From: Rhyzopertha dominica
Lineage: Eukaryota > Arthropoda > Insecta > Coleoptera > Bostrichidae
Length of the DNA: 64,000 bases
Assembly: GCA_025024175.1 (NCBI GenBank)
Contig: QCXZ01000139.1
Location: forward strand, 217,355 to 281,354
Direction of reading: 5' to 3'
Position numbers and translations under genes: made by a program. Under the pieces are notes generated by a model. The model saw nothing but the letters and a program-made list of their open reading frames with translations, was not told the DNA's origin and did no database searches. Position 1 is the first letter of the stretch, and the number at the start of each line of letters is the position of its first letter. Below, one piece after another: positions 53,546 to 64,000 of the stretch.

Positions 53546-54812
53546 TATACCATACTTTACCATACTTTAGTTATACCATTTTGAAGACTTGAAACTTTTA
53601 TTCCTCTCGTTGTCGTCATAGCAACTAGAAAAAAAATGTTCGAAGATAATTTATTAAGAAATTAACATAGACTATAACGAGTATATCTTAGACCAACATT
53701 GTATTTTAACTTTTTAGAGAAAGAAACGATTCTTTGATATGTTAAATCAAATGCGCCACCTAGCGGCAAAGTTACATACTTCATAATATTTTAAATGAAA
53801 TCTGGGTGGCCACATTTGTGTTAAAAAAAATACCGCAAGATTCTAGCATGATTAATTTTCAAGGTACAGCCGCTGCCCTGCCTTAACTGATCACCCTGTA
53901 TATTGTCAATTTTTTTATTATATGGATATTCCAGAGCCGGATGATGTCTGCAAAATTCTTCACATATAAAGTTTTTAGCTTATCTGAAGGTAATAAATTA
54001 TATATGTAAAAGACTATCTTGGAATATATTAGATTTCCAAAAAATATGTCATATTACCCAGGTGATTTGATGATTTGTTTCCGTTGAGCAAATGTTTAGT
54101 TCCAGTGGCCAAACTTTGAAACCTAGATGAAACAATTCGTCAGATAGAAAATTAGAAAAACTGTTGTTTTTAGGACACAACGGTGGTTTTCAATCTACAT
54201 TAATAAGTTGTAGAAGTTAGTTCATTAGTTACTAGTTAAAGATGATGAACTGATCCATTCTAAGTAGTTGAGTGATCCAAAAATTAATAAAGCAAATCAA
54301 AATCTAGTCCCTCATTATTTAAAATATTCCGAATCTATTTATTTAAAATAACGTGGGATTAGACTGATTTGCTTTATTCATGTCTTGCTAGTAAGAGTTG
54401 TAAGTTTTCATAAAGAACAATTAGTATAGGTAATATACCTGATTATATTAGATGTTTTTGAGTTTTGTTGTACGTAATAAAAATTATAACGTTTTATTTC
54501 GCGTTTTATTTTCAAAACAACTAGTTATGAGCGAGGGTTAAATGTATATGCAGACGCTCTAAAATTGATTAAATGTACGCAAAATGTATATCGGTGACGC
54601 TCTTAGACTGGAAAGTGTAAGGACGCCGCAACATCGACCGAGTGTCTGGTACAAAGACTATTTTGTGTGGCCTAGCGACCTCTTACGTTCCTACAGTCAC
54701 CCAGATTCACAAAATCGAATGTATATTGGTCTAGCTCAACAGGGGGCGGAGTTATTTCGGGCGGACGCTCTATGAAGGTTTTCTGTAAGGACGCTCTAAA
54801 GATAGTAGGGTG

Positions 54813-54815
<3 letters not shown>
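53546..54815. other. AT-rich DNA without recognised genes
   Basis: No supported gene. GACGCTCT words recur near 54550, 54596, 54763 and 54791, close to the (TA)n tract. The Polinton end linked to the polymerase should be in the left part but was not identified. Confidence 0.5.

Positions 54816-54886
<71 letters not shown>
54816..54886. repeat. (TA)n tract
   Basis: Left flank of the tRNA-bearing array. Confidence 0.95.
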
Positions 54887-54890
<4 letters not shown>

Positions 54891-54982
54891 AAGTTATTTA
54901 CTGCCTGAATTGACTTTTAATGGACATGTATGATATTTTTAATGGGTTTTACAGGCATGAGAAGAAATGAAAAAGTATTGCC

Positions 54983-55054
54983 GCCTTGACCGAGATTTGA
55001 ACTCGGGCCTTTTTGAACACTAGTCAAACGCTCTACCCACTGAGCTACCAAGGC
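54983..55054 (-). tRNA. tRNA-like cloverleaf, anticodon AGT (Thr-type)
   Basis: All arms pair on the minus strand: acceptor GCCTTGG/TCAAGGC, D arm GCTC/GAGC, anticodon arm TTTGA/TCAAA with loop CTAGTGT, T arm CCGAG/CTCGG with loop TTCAAAT. A box TAGCTCAGTGGG and B box GAGTTCAAATCTC are near consensus. No CCA follows (GGCA). Repetition in 360-bp units points to a tRNA-derived SINE or satellite rather than a functional gene. Confidence 0.6.
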
Positions 55055-55342
55055 CCTATTCAGAATCGAGGTCAAAGCGGCATATATTAGTCAATGTTAT
55101 GTAATGCTGCTGAACGCCATCCAGCGCATTTACAGTTGAATCGCTCGTCGCTCGTTATTTGCGAGCTTCGGAGCGCAATACACTGCGGTGGCCAGATTGT
55201 GGCGACCAGCAGCTAATTACAACCCAATTATATATTATTATACACAGTGAAAGTTATTTACTGCCTGAATTGACTTTTAATGGACATGTATGATATTTTT
55301 AATGGGTTTTACAGGCATGAGAAGAAATGAAAAAGTATTGCC

Positions 55343-55414
55343 GCCTTGACCGAGATTTGAACTCGGGCCTTTTTGAACACTAGTCAAACGCTCTACCCAC
55401 TGAGCTACCAAGGC
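55343..55414 (-). tRNA. tRNA-like cloverleaf, second unit
   Basis: Identical to the copy at 54983-55054. Confidence 0.6.
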
Positions 55415-55688
55415 CCTATTCAGAATCGAGGTCAAAGCGGCATATATTAGACAATGTTATGTAATGCTGCTGAACGCCATCCAGCGCATTTACAGTTGAA
55501 TCGCTCGTCGCTCGTTATTTGCGAGCTTCGGAGCGCAATACACTGCGGTGGCCAGATTGTGGCGACCAGCAGCTAATTACAACCCAATTATATATTATTA
55601 TACACAGTGAAAGTTATTTACTGCCTGAATTGACTTTTAATGGACATGTATGATATTTTTAATGGGTTTTACAGGCATGAGAAGAAAT

Positions 55689-55755
55689 GGTAGCTCAGTG
55701 GGTAGAGCGTTTGACTAGTGTTCAAAAAGGCCCGAGTTCAAATCTCGGTCAAGGC
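55689..55755 (+). tRNA. tRNA-like cloverleaf, truncated at the inversion point
   Basis: The acceptor 5' strand is lost at the orientation switch (55688/55689); the rest is present. Confidence 0.5.
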
Positions 55756-56042
55756 GGCAATACTTTTCATTTCTTCTCATGCCTGTAAAACCCATTAAAA
55801 ATATCATACATGTCCATTAAAAGTCAATTCAGGCAGTAAATAACTTTCACTGTGTATAATAATATATAATTGGGTTGTAATTAGCTGCTGGTCGCCACAA
55901 TCTGGCCACCGCAGTGTATTGCGCTCCGAAGCTCGCAAATAACGAGCGACGAGCGATTCAACTGTAAATGCGCTGGATGGCGTTCAGCAGCATTACATAA
56001 CATTGACTAATATATGCCGCTTTGACCTCGATTCTGAATAGG

Positions 56043-56113
56043 GCCTTGGTAGCTCAGTGGGTAGAGCGTTTGACTAGTGTTCAAAAGGCCCGAGTTCAAA
56101 TCTCGGTCAAGGC
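56043..56113 (+). tRNA. tRNA-like cloverleaf, inverted unit
   Basis: Complete apart from one base fewer in the variable region. Acceptor GCCTTGG/TCAAGGC is intact. Confidence 0.6.
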
Positions 56114-56161
56114 GGCAATCCTTTTTCATTTCTTCTCATGCCTGTAAAACCCATTAAAAAT

Positions 56162-56164
<3 letters not shown>

Positions 56165-56213
<49 letters not shown>
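56165..56213. repeat. (TA)n tract
   Basis: Right flank of the tRNA-bearing array. Confidence 0.95.
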
Positions 56214-56219
<6 letters not shown>

Positions 56220-58188
56220 GCTATTCTTTCTGCGTCTTTTCATGAACCTAGTGATTCTGCGTCCGACGAGTATAAACGAAAACTGCAAGCGTCTTAGATC
56301 AGTCATTCAATTTCTAACAGGCAGATGGCAGGACATGCAATGTATATTGAATATTATTCAATTTACAGGGCGGAATACATTGTGCTATCTTTCTGCGTTT
56401 GAAAGTTAATTTTAAAGCAGGTAACTAAAAAGAAAGTCTTGCAATCATTTTGGGGGCTGTAAAATGTAAATTGCGATATTACGAGAATAGTAAAATATAC
56501 CCAAATTTCTAGTTGCAACTAATCAATAGCTTATTAGCTCCAAATTTTGAAACCAAAAACTGATATTAAAATACAATAATTGCGTATGAGGTTCAAATTA
56601 TGTTGCAGCGTATCAGAAATTTCTACTATGTAAAAAGCTGTATCACGGAAAAATGTAGACGATCTGACTGGGAAACACACTAAAATGGAAATGTTTTAAA
56701 TCACAGCATAACAATCTTATAAAAGAAAAATAGCTACAAAAAGGATTAAAAATTATGTATGTACTAAAGCTCATCAAGGCAAATACTAGTTATAGCTAAA
56801 TAGCAGATACTTATATATACAAATGTAAGCTGGTTATATCCGTTGTATGTATATATTCAGCATCTTAGATTGATGCATAGTATAAATGTTCTGTTATGTT
56901 TTTGTAAATGTATTAGCTGTAAAAAAGGAACTTTATTGCAAAAAATGTTATGAGCTTCGCCAATCTCTGCTATTAAAGGTTGTAACTTATTTACTGTGCG
57001 GTAGGAAATTCTCAAGTTATAATAATTTGTAAATCGCCGTTTATGAAAAATACTCCCGAACACATCAGTATTATTTTTCTNGCCTCCATTTAAGATACAA
57101 ATAACAAGCTTTGATGTCATTGATTATTTCTTTTGGAATACAAACCATTTTTTACTCTTGCAGAACGTAGTAGCGAAGGTTCTTTCTGTTTATGGTGATA
57201 TGGGATAATTAATAGTTAATAATTATTTTACAAATAAAAGTCACTAATAATATACTTTCGAAGATTTTACGGTTTACAGGTATATGCTATATTAAAATTA
57301 ACAGCTGAAATTTGTCAGCTGTGGCTTACTAAAGAAGGAAATAAAATTCTAAACTGACAAAAACTAATACAAATCGGTTTTCAGCATCCTTGGATTATAT
57401 ATTGAAAATGTAATTATATAGTACAGTTTATGGTAAATAATCTTAATGTTAAACAAATTTTAATTAACATTTTATTCAGAGAATTTAAACAACTTTTGAA
57501 ATAGCATGCAATAGAGTAACCATCGAGCCATCCAAACAAATCACTCCAACAATAGCACTATGTTCAGAATGCATAAATTCCTATATGGCAAGTATCAGAA
57601 GGTAACCCTACACAGTGGCGATAAAATATTTTCAAAATTATTTGAAAATAATTTGAAAACTAGAAACAGCTTTATACCCTTATTGTACAAGAAATTCAAC
57701 CATTATGTCATTAGGCGTAAAGGAACAAGCCAAAGCATCCCAACTTGAAAAGTGTTTATTTAGCACAAGTACAAATAATATTCAATAAATTACATGAAGA
57801 AGTAGGCAAGTAAATGTTTTAAATGTGATCAATCAATCAATTTTACACAACTAATCTATCCATATAACACCACAAAAAATTGTCCTAGGGAGTAATAATG
57901 CCACTTAAACCTGCGGATACTTTATGTTCCTTTATAAAGCAGTAGAATATCTNGAATGAAGAAAGGCTGTTCTTAAAATAGCCAAAAATAAAATATTAGT
58001 ATAAAACATTACAATTGCCATACAGCCTGGAATTGAAAAGTGGAAACCATAAGTTATAGACTTCAATCCTGGAGAACACTAATGGCGTTTGAAGTTTCTG
58101 CTTCATCTTGGCTTTAAATTGATTTAATTTTACTTTCACATCCAACGGATGGGAAGTACTCTATCGCGAAAAAAAATTGAGCAAAAAA
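56214..58188. other. Inverted copy of 38636-40612
   Basis: Reverse complement of the flank of Gypsy copy 1, including the TTCTGCGTCC word (56255-56264) and the small conserved frame at 57560-57748. Two Ns inside. No recognised gene. Confidence 0.8.
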
Positions 58189-58192
58189 GTCT

Positions 58193-59878
58193 TGCGACGC
58201 CGTTTTTCTACCAAACGATGTTACTAACCTATGGTGTCAACCCAGATGTTCCAATGTAGTCCGCGTCCCGCCGCTGCAGTCGGAGAGTAGGGGGGTTCCA
58301 ATATTTTTAACGATGATTATAGGCGCCACAAAATTTTACAATTCCACAGCGGACTACTCAGACGAAAATTTTGAAAAGCTACGATGGAAATCAAACACCA
58401 AAGCTCGGTAGAAGCGTAGTTTAATTAACGAAAACTATGAGAGGTACAAGTAATGATAAAGAAAGAATAAAGTTTGAACCTCAATTAGTTACTTAAGATA
58501 GATCGAACTTAAACGACTAATATGAGATAATTTCGAACATATAACCAAAATGACACTTAAACAATCAAAATTAACCCTTCCCAATGAGCACCACGACTAT
58601 GTGCCCGGTCACCGAGTACCAGTAAATAACTAGAAAATCTGTGAATCGCCCCTGTTAATTTCCGCACTGGCCAGCGCTTCGCATTAACGAGTGACGCAAC
58701 AAAAACGAACGACGAACGAAAAATCGTCACAAACGATCGACAATATCGGTGATACCCGCGAGCAATAGCCCTGTGGCGTTACAGATAATTTAAAATAATA
58801 AATGGAATCGAACTGAAGGTTCGATTGTGAAAGATGGGTGATGGGACAAGCTATATACTCAAATTCACTAGCTGAAGGCTCCTACGGCAATGTATATATG
58901 AGCTGAAGGCTCGCACAAGTTAAACAAAACAAATACAAGAGCTGACGGCTCATACAAGTTATTCAAAACAATTACAAGAGCTGAGGGCTCAATACAACAA
59001 GTTTTTCCGTTGACGGACAGCTAAATAACCTCAAGGTTTACAACGNATCAAGCAATCACCACCGAGATGGAATCTACACCGCGGATTATGCGCTCCGACT
59101 TAAGGGTCAACGACCTCCTACTTAAAATTTAAGCTTATCTGCGCTCTCCTGCTGGTTGGGGTCCCACATGTACGGTCCTCCACACCAAGGGTCGCTAGCT
59201 ACTAGGGTTGAATCTTCCTAACCGGAAGGATGGCAGCGCAAATTCCCAAATCCAATCCCAAGTGATCAGTCCCAACTCTACGATTCTCAACTTCTCCAAT
59301 CTTCAAAAGCTATCCAGACAGGAATAAGGCCCAGATGTCAATCACACGAACGAAGACGAAGCGATAGCAATATCGATAAGTATACGATAAGATAAGATGA
59401 GAACCGAAAAGGAAAGAAAATCAAAGAGGCCTATAGTTGGTGTGCGGCTCTGATTGCAGAAATATTCGTGGCAAATCTTGTCGATAACCCAAAATCCCAA
59501 AATGGTCACGTGTGGATGTTCAATAATGCAAAATCAACCATTCAGCCAATTCCAAAAGCCCAACTAACATCCACCAGTCTAATTGAGATTTTCCAAGCGG
59601 ATCCCACTATGGTAACCAATCGATGGTCTATTTACTTAGAAAAATCTTCCCAAAAATCGACAATACCACGTTCTCACATTCAATTCGCAACAGGTCAAAA
59701 TGCCAAAGGAAAAAGGAAATTCTTTCTGCTGTCAAGTGACTCGCTCAGAATCTACGCGCAAGCGTTAGGCTTAACGACGGAAGTGTCTGCAGTACCGATG
59801 TAATGGTTTCAGGTTCACTGTGTACAACGAGAAGCCTACGCGCCAGGCGTGAGCGACTGACAAAATATGAATGTTACA
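58193..59878 (-). repeat. 3' LTR of Gypsy copy 2
   Basis: Complement of TGTAAC...GTCGCA. Includes the 58-base segment missing from the 5' LTR of copy 1. Polypurine tract complement (TCCCCCCTTC) follows from about 59880. Confidence 0.92.
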
Positions 59879-61647
59879 ATCCCCCCTTCACCTAGAAAGA
59901 GGTAAATTTCCTCAAATTTACCGAGCGAGTAAGCTTACGAGCTATCAAAACCCCATTAATGTCAACAATTCCAAGATAAAACCTTGCCAACCAACATTTC
60001 AACATGAGCAATTTCCAATAAACAACAAGGTTGGAAAGGAAGGCGATTCCAAAGAGAAAAAAGATTCAAAATTTAAAATTTAGGCACATGGCCAGGGGCT
60101 GCCAACCCCAGAGGGTTACGACCCCTCCAAACGAAAAACCCACGAAAACCCAATCCCACCCAACGACAGAAACCCCCCCTCCAAAAGACCAGCAGAAACA
60201 CGGACCCAAACAAAAAAATGACGAGGGAGCCTCGAGAAGGCGCACAGTGGCTAATCAGTTTCGGCAGCAACGCGAGCAGGGTTGAGACAGACCGCAAGGA
60301 AGAGAGCTGACCCAGCCGAACTGATAGGACGACACCCCCGAGGGGATGCCGCCAGTCGAGCTACCATCTTCCCCCACGGCCCATCCTCCTGAACGCGCCC
60401 GTTACAAACCGCTGCCGAAACCCGAAGCCACTCCCAAACCCTCTCGATCCTCAAAAAAACAAAAATCAATAGGATCCGAGTTTCCGGTAAGAAAGAGTAG
60501 ACAAAATGAAAAAGGAAAGTTGGAAAAATCAGAATGAGAAAAGAAAAGAAGAAGGAAAGAATGAAAGACTAGTGACATACAAGATCCCTGTTCGGAGTGC
60601 TTTCACCTACTCCGACAGGCTACCCAACCATTCATACAAACGAAACACAACGGTAGACGTCCAAGGCAATTCTACAATATTACGGGGAATTCACCGCAGT
60701 AATCTCACTGTCACAATTCCGCATCAAGCGACGATATTCAGGCAACAAATCAAATCAATAAGCCAGAATATTATAAATGTGAGGGCAGGAAAGTCCGCAA
60801 ATGCGAAGGTACTACAATAACCATCAATCATTGCCACCCACAAAAACAGCGAAGAAACTACTAGCGAATAACCACGCCAAGCAACAAGAATTACTCAACA
60901 AGTCAAAGCTATCTAGGCAAGATTATAAGTCTAGAGTACAATATCGACGTTATACCGAGTGCAAACACAAAAACAGTCACAAACGGTGGTATTCGAGAAC
61001 CAACAAATTAAGGTCTCGCCGAGGTGGTAAGCGAGAGCCGATATACAAGATCTCAAATAAGGTTCAACTAAGGTCTCGCCGGTGTTATGTACGACAGCCA
61101 ACATACTAGGTCTCGCCAAGGTGGTAAGCGAGAGCCAACACACTAGGTCTCGCCGAGGTGGTAAGCGAGAGCCGTGGCCCCAACCAACGCCACGAGCGGT
61201 AGCGCGCTTCCAATATACAACTAACGCTCCCCCCCAAAAAAAAATATACGAAGTACATATGCAAATCTTAAAGGAAACAATCGAATCAGAAATATGAGCT
61301 TATTCTCCTCATCCACACGCAGGGAAAACACCAACAAATTTCGCTGTAGTAAATCCGCCAAAGGCGACAATGTCCAAGCCATCAATCAACCAAATCAACA
61401 ATCCAACTAGGCAAGGGCAACCAATAGGGTTGTGACCATCAAAATCCACAAATGTGTAAGTTCACAACTCAAAAAAATGACCACACCCATACAGCGACAA
61501 GCAATCACAACAATTTCCCTACAGTAACCAAGAGGAACGGCTCGCAATTCTTCAAGTCACCAATAGTGCACACTTTTGCGGCAATACGACAGACAAGAGA
61601 AAATCAATCATACGTAAAGGAAAGCAAAATCAGAACCGAGATGTGAA
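59879..61647 (-). other. 3' non-coding region of Gypsy copy 2
   Basis: Matches 35180-36946, with the hairpin repeats at about 61000-61180. Plus-strand open frames here (for example 60506-60820 and 60801-61109) mirror the antisense frames of copy 1 and follow from A-rich, T-poor composition. Confidence 0.8.
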
Positions 61648-64000
61648 CTAGTCCGAGGGTTCATCCCTCGTATACGGTTTTAGATCTTGTACGTGCCAGG
61701 TACCTACGCTATGTTCGTTTGCATCAACCAATTTTCCTACGTATGCGGAACGGTCCTATATACTTCGGTGCTAATTTCGCCGAGAATTGTCTCGCCATAT
61801 CAGAAACAACCTTATTCCGTTTCCAAACTAATTGTCCCCACATCATACTGAACCATACGGCGTCTCAAATTATAGATGTTTTTATTACGTTCGTGCGCTA
61901 GTTGTAATTTACGCTTAATTTCTGCAAACATCTTTTGAAATCCTGCCACCCTACTATCCACACTATCAGATTCCACGTTCTTATAATTTTCATCATGCAT
62001 ACTACCCGAACCAATATAATTTCTCCCAAAATTCACAAAAAACGGAGAATAACCCAATACTTCATGCCTCGAAGTTCTAATAGCACAAGCAATAGCGGCT
62101 AAATTTTCATCCAAGTTTTGTGATTCCTGCTTATGTAAGAAGAAATCATGGTTTTAACAGTGCGATTGGGTTCTTTCAGTAGGGTTAGCTCTAGGATAGT
62201 AATTCGCGTTGTAGAGAATTTTGGTCTGATATTTGTCACACATTTTCTTAAATATCGTACTTTTCATTTGAACGCCATTATCACAAATTATTGTTTTTGG
62301 AACACCATACACAAGGAATAAGTCGTTTTCAACATGTCGAGCCAATATCTTAGCAGTAGCAGTGCGAACAGGGAAAATAAGAACATACTTGGAAAAATAG
62401 TCAGTCACCACAATAGCAAAAACGATATCCTCGTGGGGAACGAGGAAATGGGCCTAATAAAATCAAGACTAACCGTCTCCCAAGGATGATCAACTCTAGG
62501 TCTTTCACCCATCTGACCGGCAGGAAGTTTCTGCTCTACTTTATGCTGTGCACAAACAATACAATTTCTAATATAACGAGCAACATCTGACAACATTTTT
62601 GGCCAATAATACAGCTCATGCAATTTCCAATAAGTTTTACTAACACCCCAAATGACCAGATGTGACGCTTATCATGACAACCCAAAAGCAAAGACTTCCT
62701 TTTATTCTTAGGAACAACAATTTTCCACTCACAATTACCACCACGTAGTTCTGGAATTTTACACTTCACAAACTTAAACAATTTGCCGTCTTCAACACGC
62801 CAAGCGGATATCGATCAGGTCTTTCCGAAACCAAGTTGCAACATTTTGCGATACCATTTATCATCAACTTCACCCATATCCGAAGCTGCTACCGAATCTA
62901 CTACAGGAACAGAACGCGACAGAAAATCTGGCACCACATGGTCCTTCCCCTTTCGATGAACTATAACAAAATCAAAAACCCTGCATTCTGACAGCCCAGC
63001 GAGCCAATCGGCCCGTAGGATTTTTCAGACGATCCAACAAAGCAATGAATGATGGTCAGTGACTACCGTGAACTTGATACCATCCAAGTAGGGACGAAGT
63101 TTTTCCATTGCCCAAATTACAGCTAAACATTCGCGTTCGGTTGTAGTATACGCCCTCTCCTGACGAGTTAGAGATCTCGAAAGAAACGCAATTAACCTTC
63201 TCACCATCGTCAATTCCTGTGTTAGAACGGCTCCAATACCAAATGCCGAAGCATCAGTTTGCAAGGTGAAGGGTCTATCAAAATCAGGACAAGTTAGTAT
63301 CGGTGCACTAAACTTAAATGCTGTTAATAGCATTAAAAGCATGTTCACATTCCGGTGTAAAGTTAATTTTCTATTTTTCTTTGTAAGGTCACAAAGAGGA
63401 GCAACAATAGTGGCAAAATTCGGAACAAATCTTCTGTACCAACTAGCCATACCGACAAAAGAACGAAACCTCTCTCACATTTCTAGGTACCGGTACATTC
63501 AAATGGCTTCCACCTTTTAGGATCCACATGAAGGCCATTCTTATCGACAACATAACCAAGATAAGCAATTTCCGAACGGCAAAAATGACATTTTTCCCTA
63601 TTCAAGGTAAAACCCGCATTAATCAAGCGATCAAAGACTTTACGCAACAATTCCAAATGAGTTTCAAAGTCACTTGAAATGAGAACAATGTCATCCAGAT
63701 AAACAAAACAAGATCCTTCAAGATCAGCACCCAAAACCCTATCAATGAGCCTCTGAAATGTAGCAGGAGCATTAGTAAGTCCATAAGGCATTCGCTTGAA
63801 TTGATATAAGCCCATACCAGGTACAGTAAACGCTGTCTTCACGAGAACTCTCCGCAATAGGCACCTGCCAGTAGGCACTCCTAACATCAAGTGAACTCAG
63901 ATAACGTGCACCTCTCAAACGATCTAGAACTGAAGAAATATATGGCAGTGGGTAAGCATCACGCTTGGTGACAGCATTAAGTTTTCGAAAATCAACACAG
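61648..64000 (-). pseudogene. pol: Gypsy pol, copy 2 (frameshifted, partial)
   Basis: Runs from the stop codon (61648-61650) backwards through integrase, RNase H and part of RT to the window end. Frame changes occur near 61800, 62110, 62170, 62440, 62650, 62815, 63020, 63200, 63330, 63480 and 63840, mostly one-base. A 20-base deletion lies near 61733. The catalytic motifs YLDD, DHHSLL and CDNGVQ are still readable in separate frames. Non-functional as assembled. Confidence 0.9.

Larger units (their letters stand above)
54887..56164. repeat. tRNA-bearing 360-bp unit array, right copy, fold-back
   Basis: Units start with GTGAAAGTTATTTACTGCC at 54887, 55247 and 55607, exactly 360 bases apart. 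The third is interrupted at 55689, where the orientation flips; the array then continues on the other strand to 56164. Both ends abut (TA)n. Each complete unit holds one tRNA-like cloverleaf. Confidence 0.85.
58193..64000 (-). mobile_element. Ty3/Gypsy retrotransposon, copy 2 (inverted, degraded, cut by window end)
   Basis: Minus-strand copy of the element at 28850-38631 with the same 3' flank and the same duplication (GTCT at 58189-58192). Only the 3' LTR, 3' region and pol up to the RT are in the window. It has many one-base indels and a 20-base deletion in pol relative to copy 1. Confidence 0.92.

Overview
The window reads as a mobile-element-dense, AT-rich stretch of an arthropod nuclear genome, most likely an insect. 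The evidence is GT-AG introns, TATA plus TCAGT-type core promoters, Polinton/Maverick genes, Penelope-like elements, a Ty3/Gypsy element and a THAP domain of the type common in insects. I cannot name the species. There are two 100-N gaps (4263-4362, 41304-41403) and scattered single Ns, so part of the structure may be assembly artefact.

Layout. (1) 1-15.3 kb: two direct, partly overlapping copies of a Polinton (adintovirus-like) element. Copy A (1-4262) is cut by a gap. Copy B (7606-15290) carries, in order, integrase with chromodomain, a small fibre-like protein, a DUF8207-like protein, the packaging ATPase (all minus strand), then a PLA2-domain protein, an adenain-like protease, penton, a small linker protein, the major capsid protein and an exonuclease-like protein (plus strand), and an OB-fold-like protein (minus strand). 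Most genes carry frameshifts or stops. Between the copies lie a decayed THAP gene and an intact 253-codon gene for a predicted secreted protein. (2) 15.7-16.1 kb: a broken C2H2 zinc-finger gene behind a textbook core promoter. (3) 16.1-25.7 kb: two families of Penelope-like elements inserted in (TA)n tracts, both in fold-back arrangement, with one intact 830-codon RT/GIY-YIG ORF and hammerhead-like motifs at the ends. (4) 28.85-38.63 kb: a nearly intact Ty3/Gypsy element with 1.6-1.7 kb LTRs, a tRNA-Lys(CUU) primer site and a 4-bp target duplication. (5) 40.6-41.3 and 54.8-56.2 kb: 360-bp tandem and fold-back units containing a tRNA-like cloverleaf. (6) 41.4-50.1 kb: a non-coding, GC-richer higher-order repeat with hairpin-forming minisatellites, recurrent splice-site-like signals and a four-hairpin cassette present twice. 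(7) 50.1-53.5 kb: a broken Polinton DNA polymerase B gene, truncated exactly where the repeat region ends. (8) 56.2-64.0 kb: an inverted, more degraded copy of region 4 and its flank, running off the window.

How it fits together. The Polinton genes form a virus-like set (polymerase, integrase, ATPase, protease, capsid), but no copy in the window is complete. The Penelope-like elements, and possibly the tRNA-bearing units, share a habit of fold-back insertion in (TA)n. The least explained DNA is 41.4-50.1 kb and the repeated small hairpins of the Gypsy LTR.
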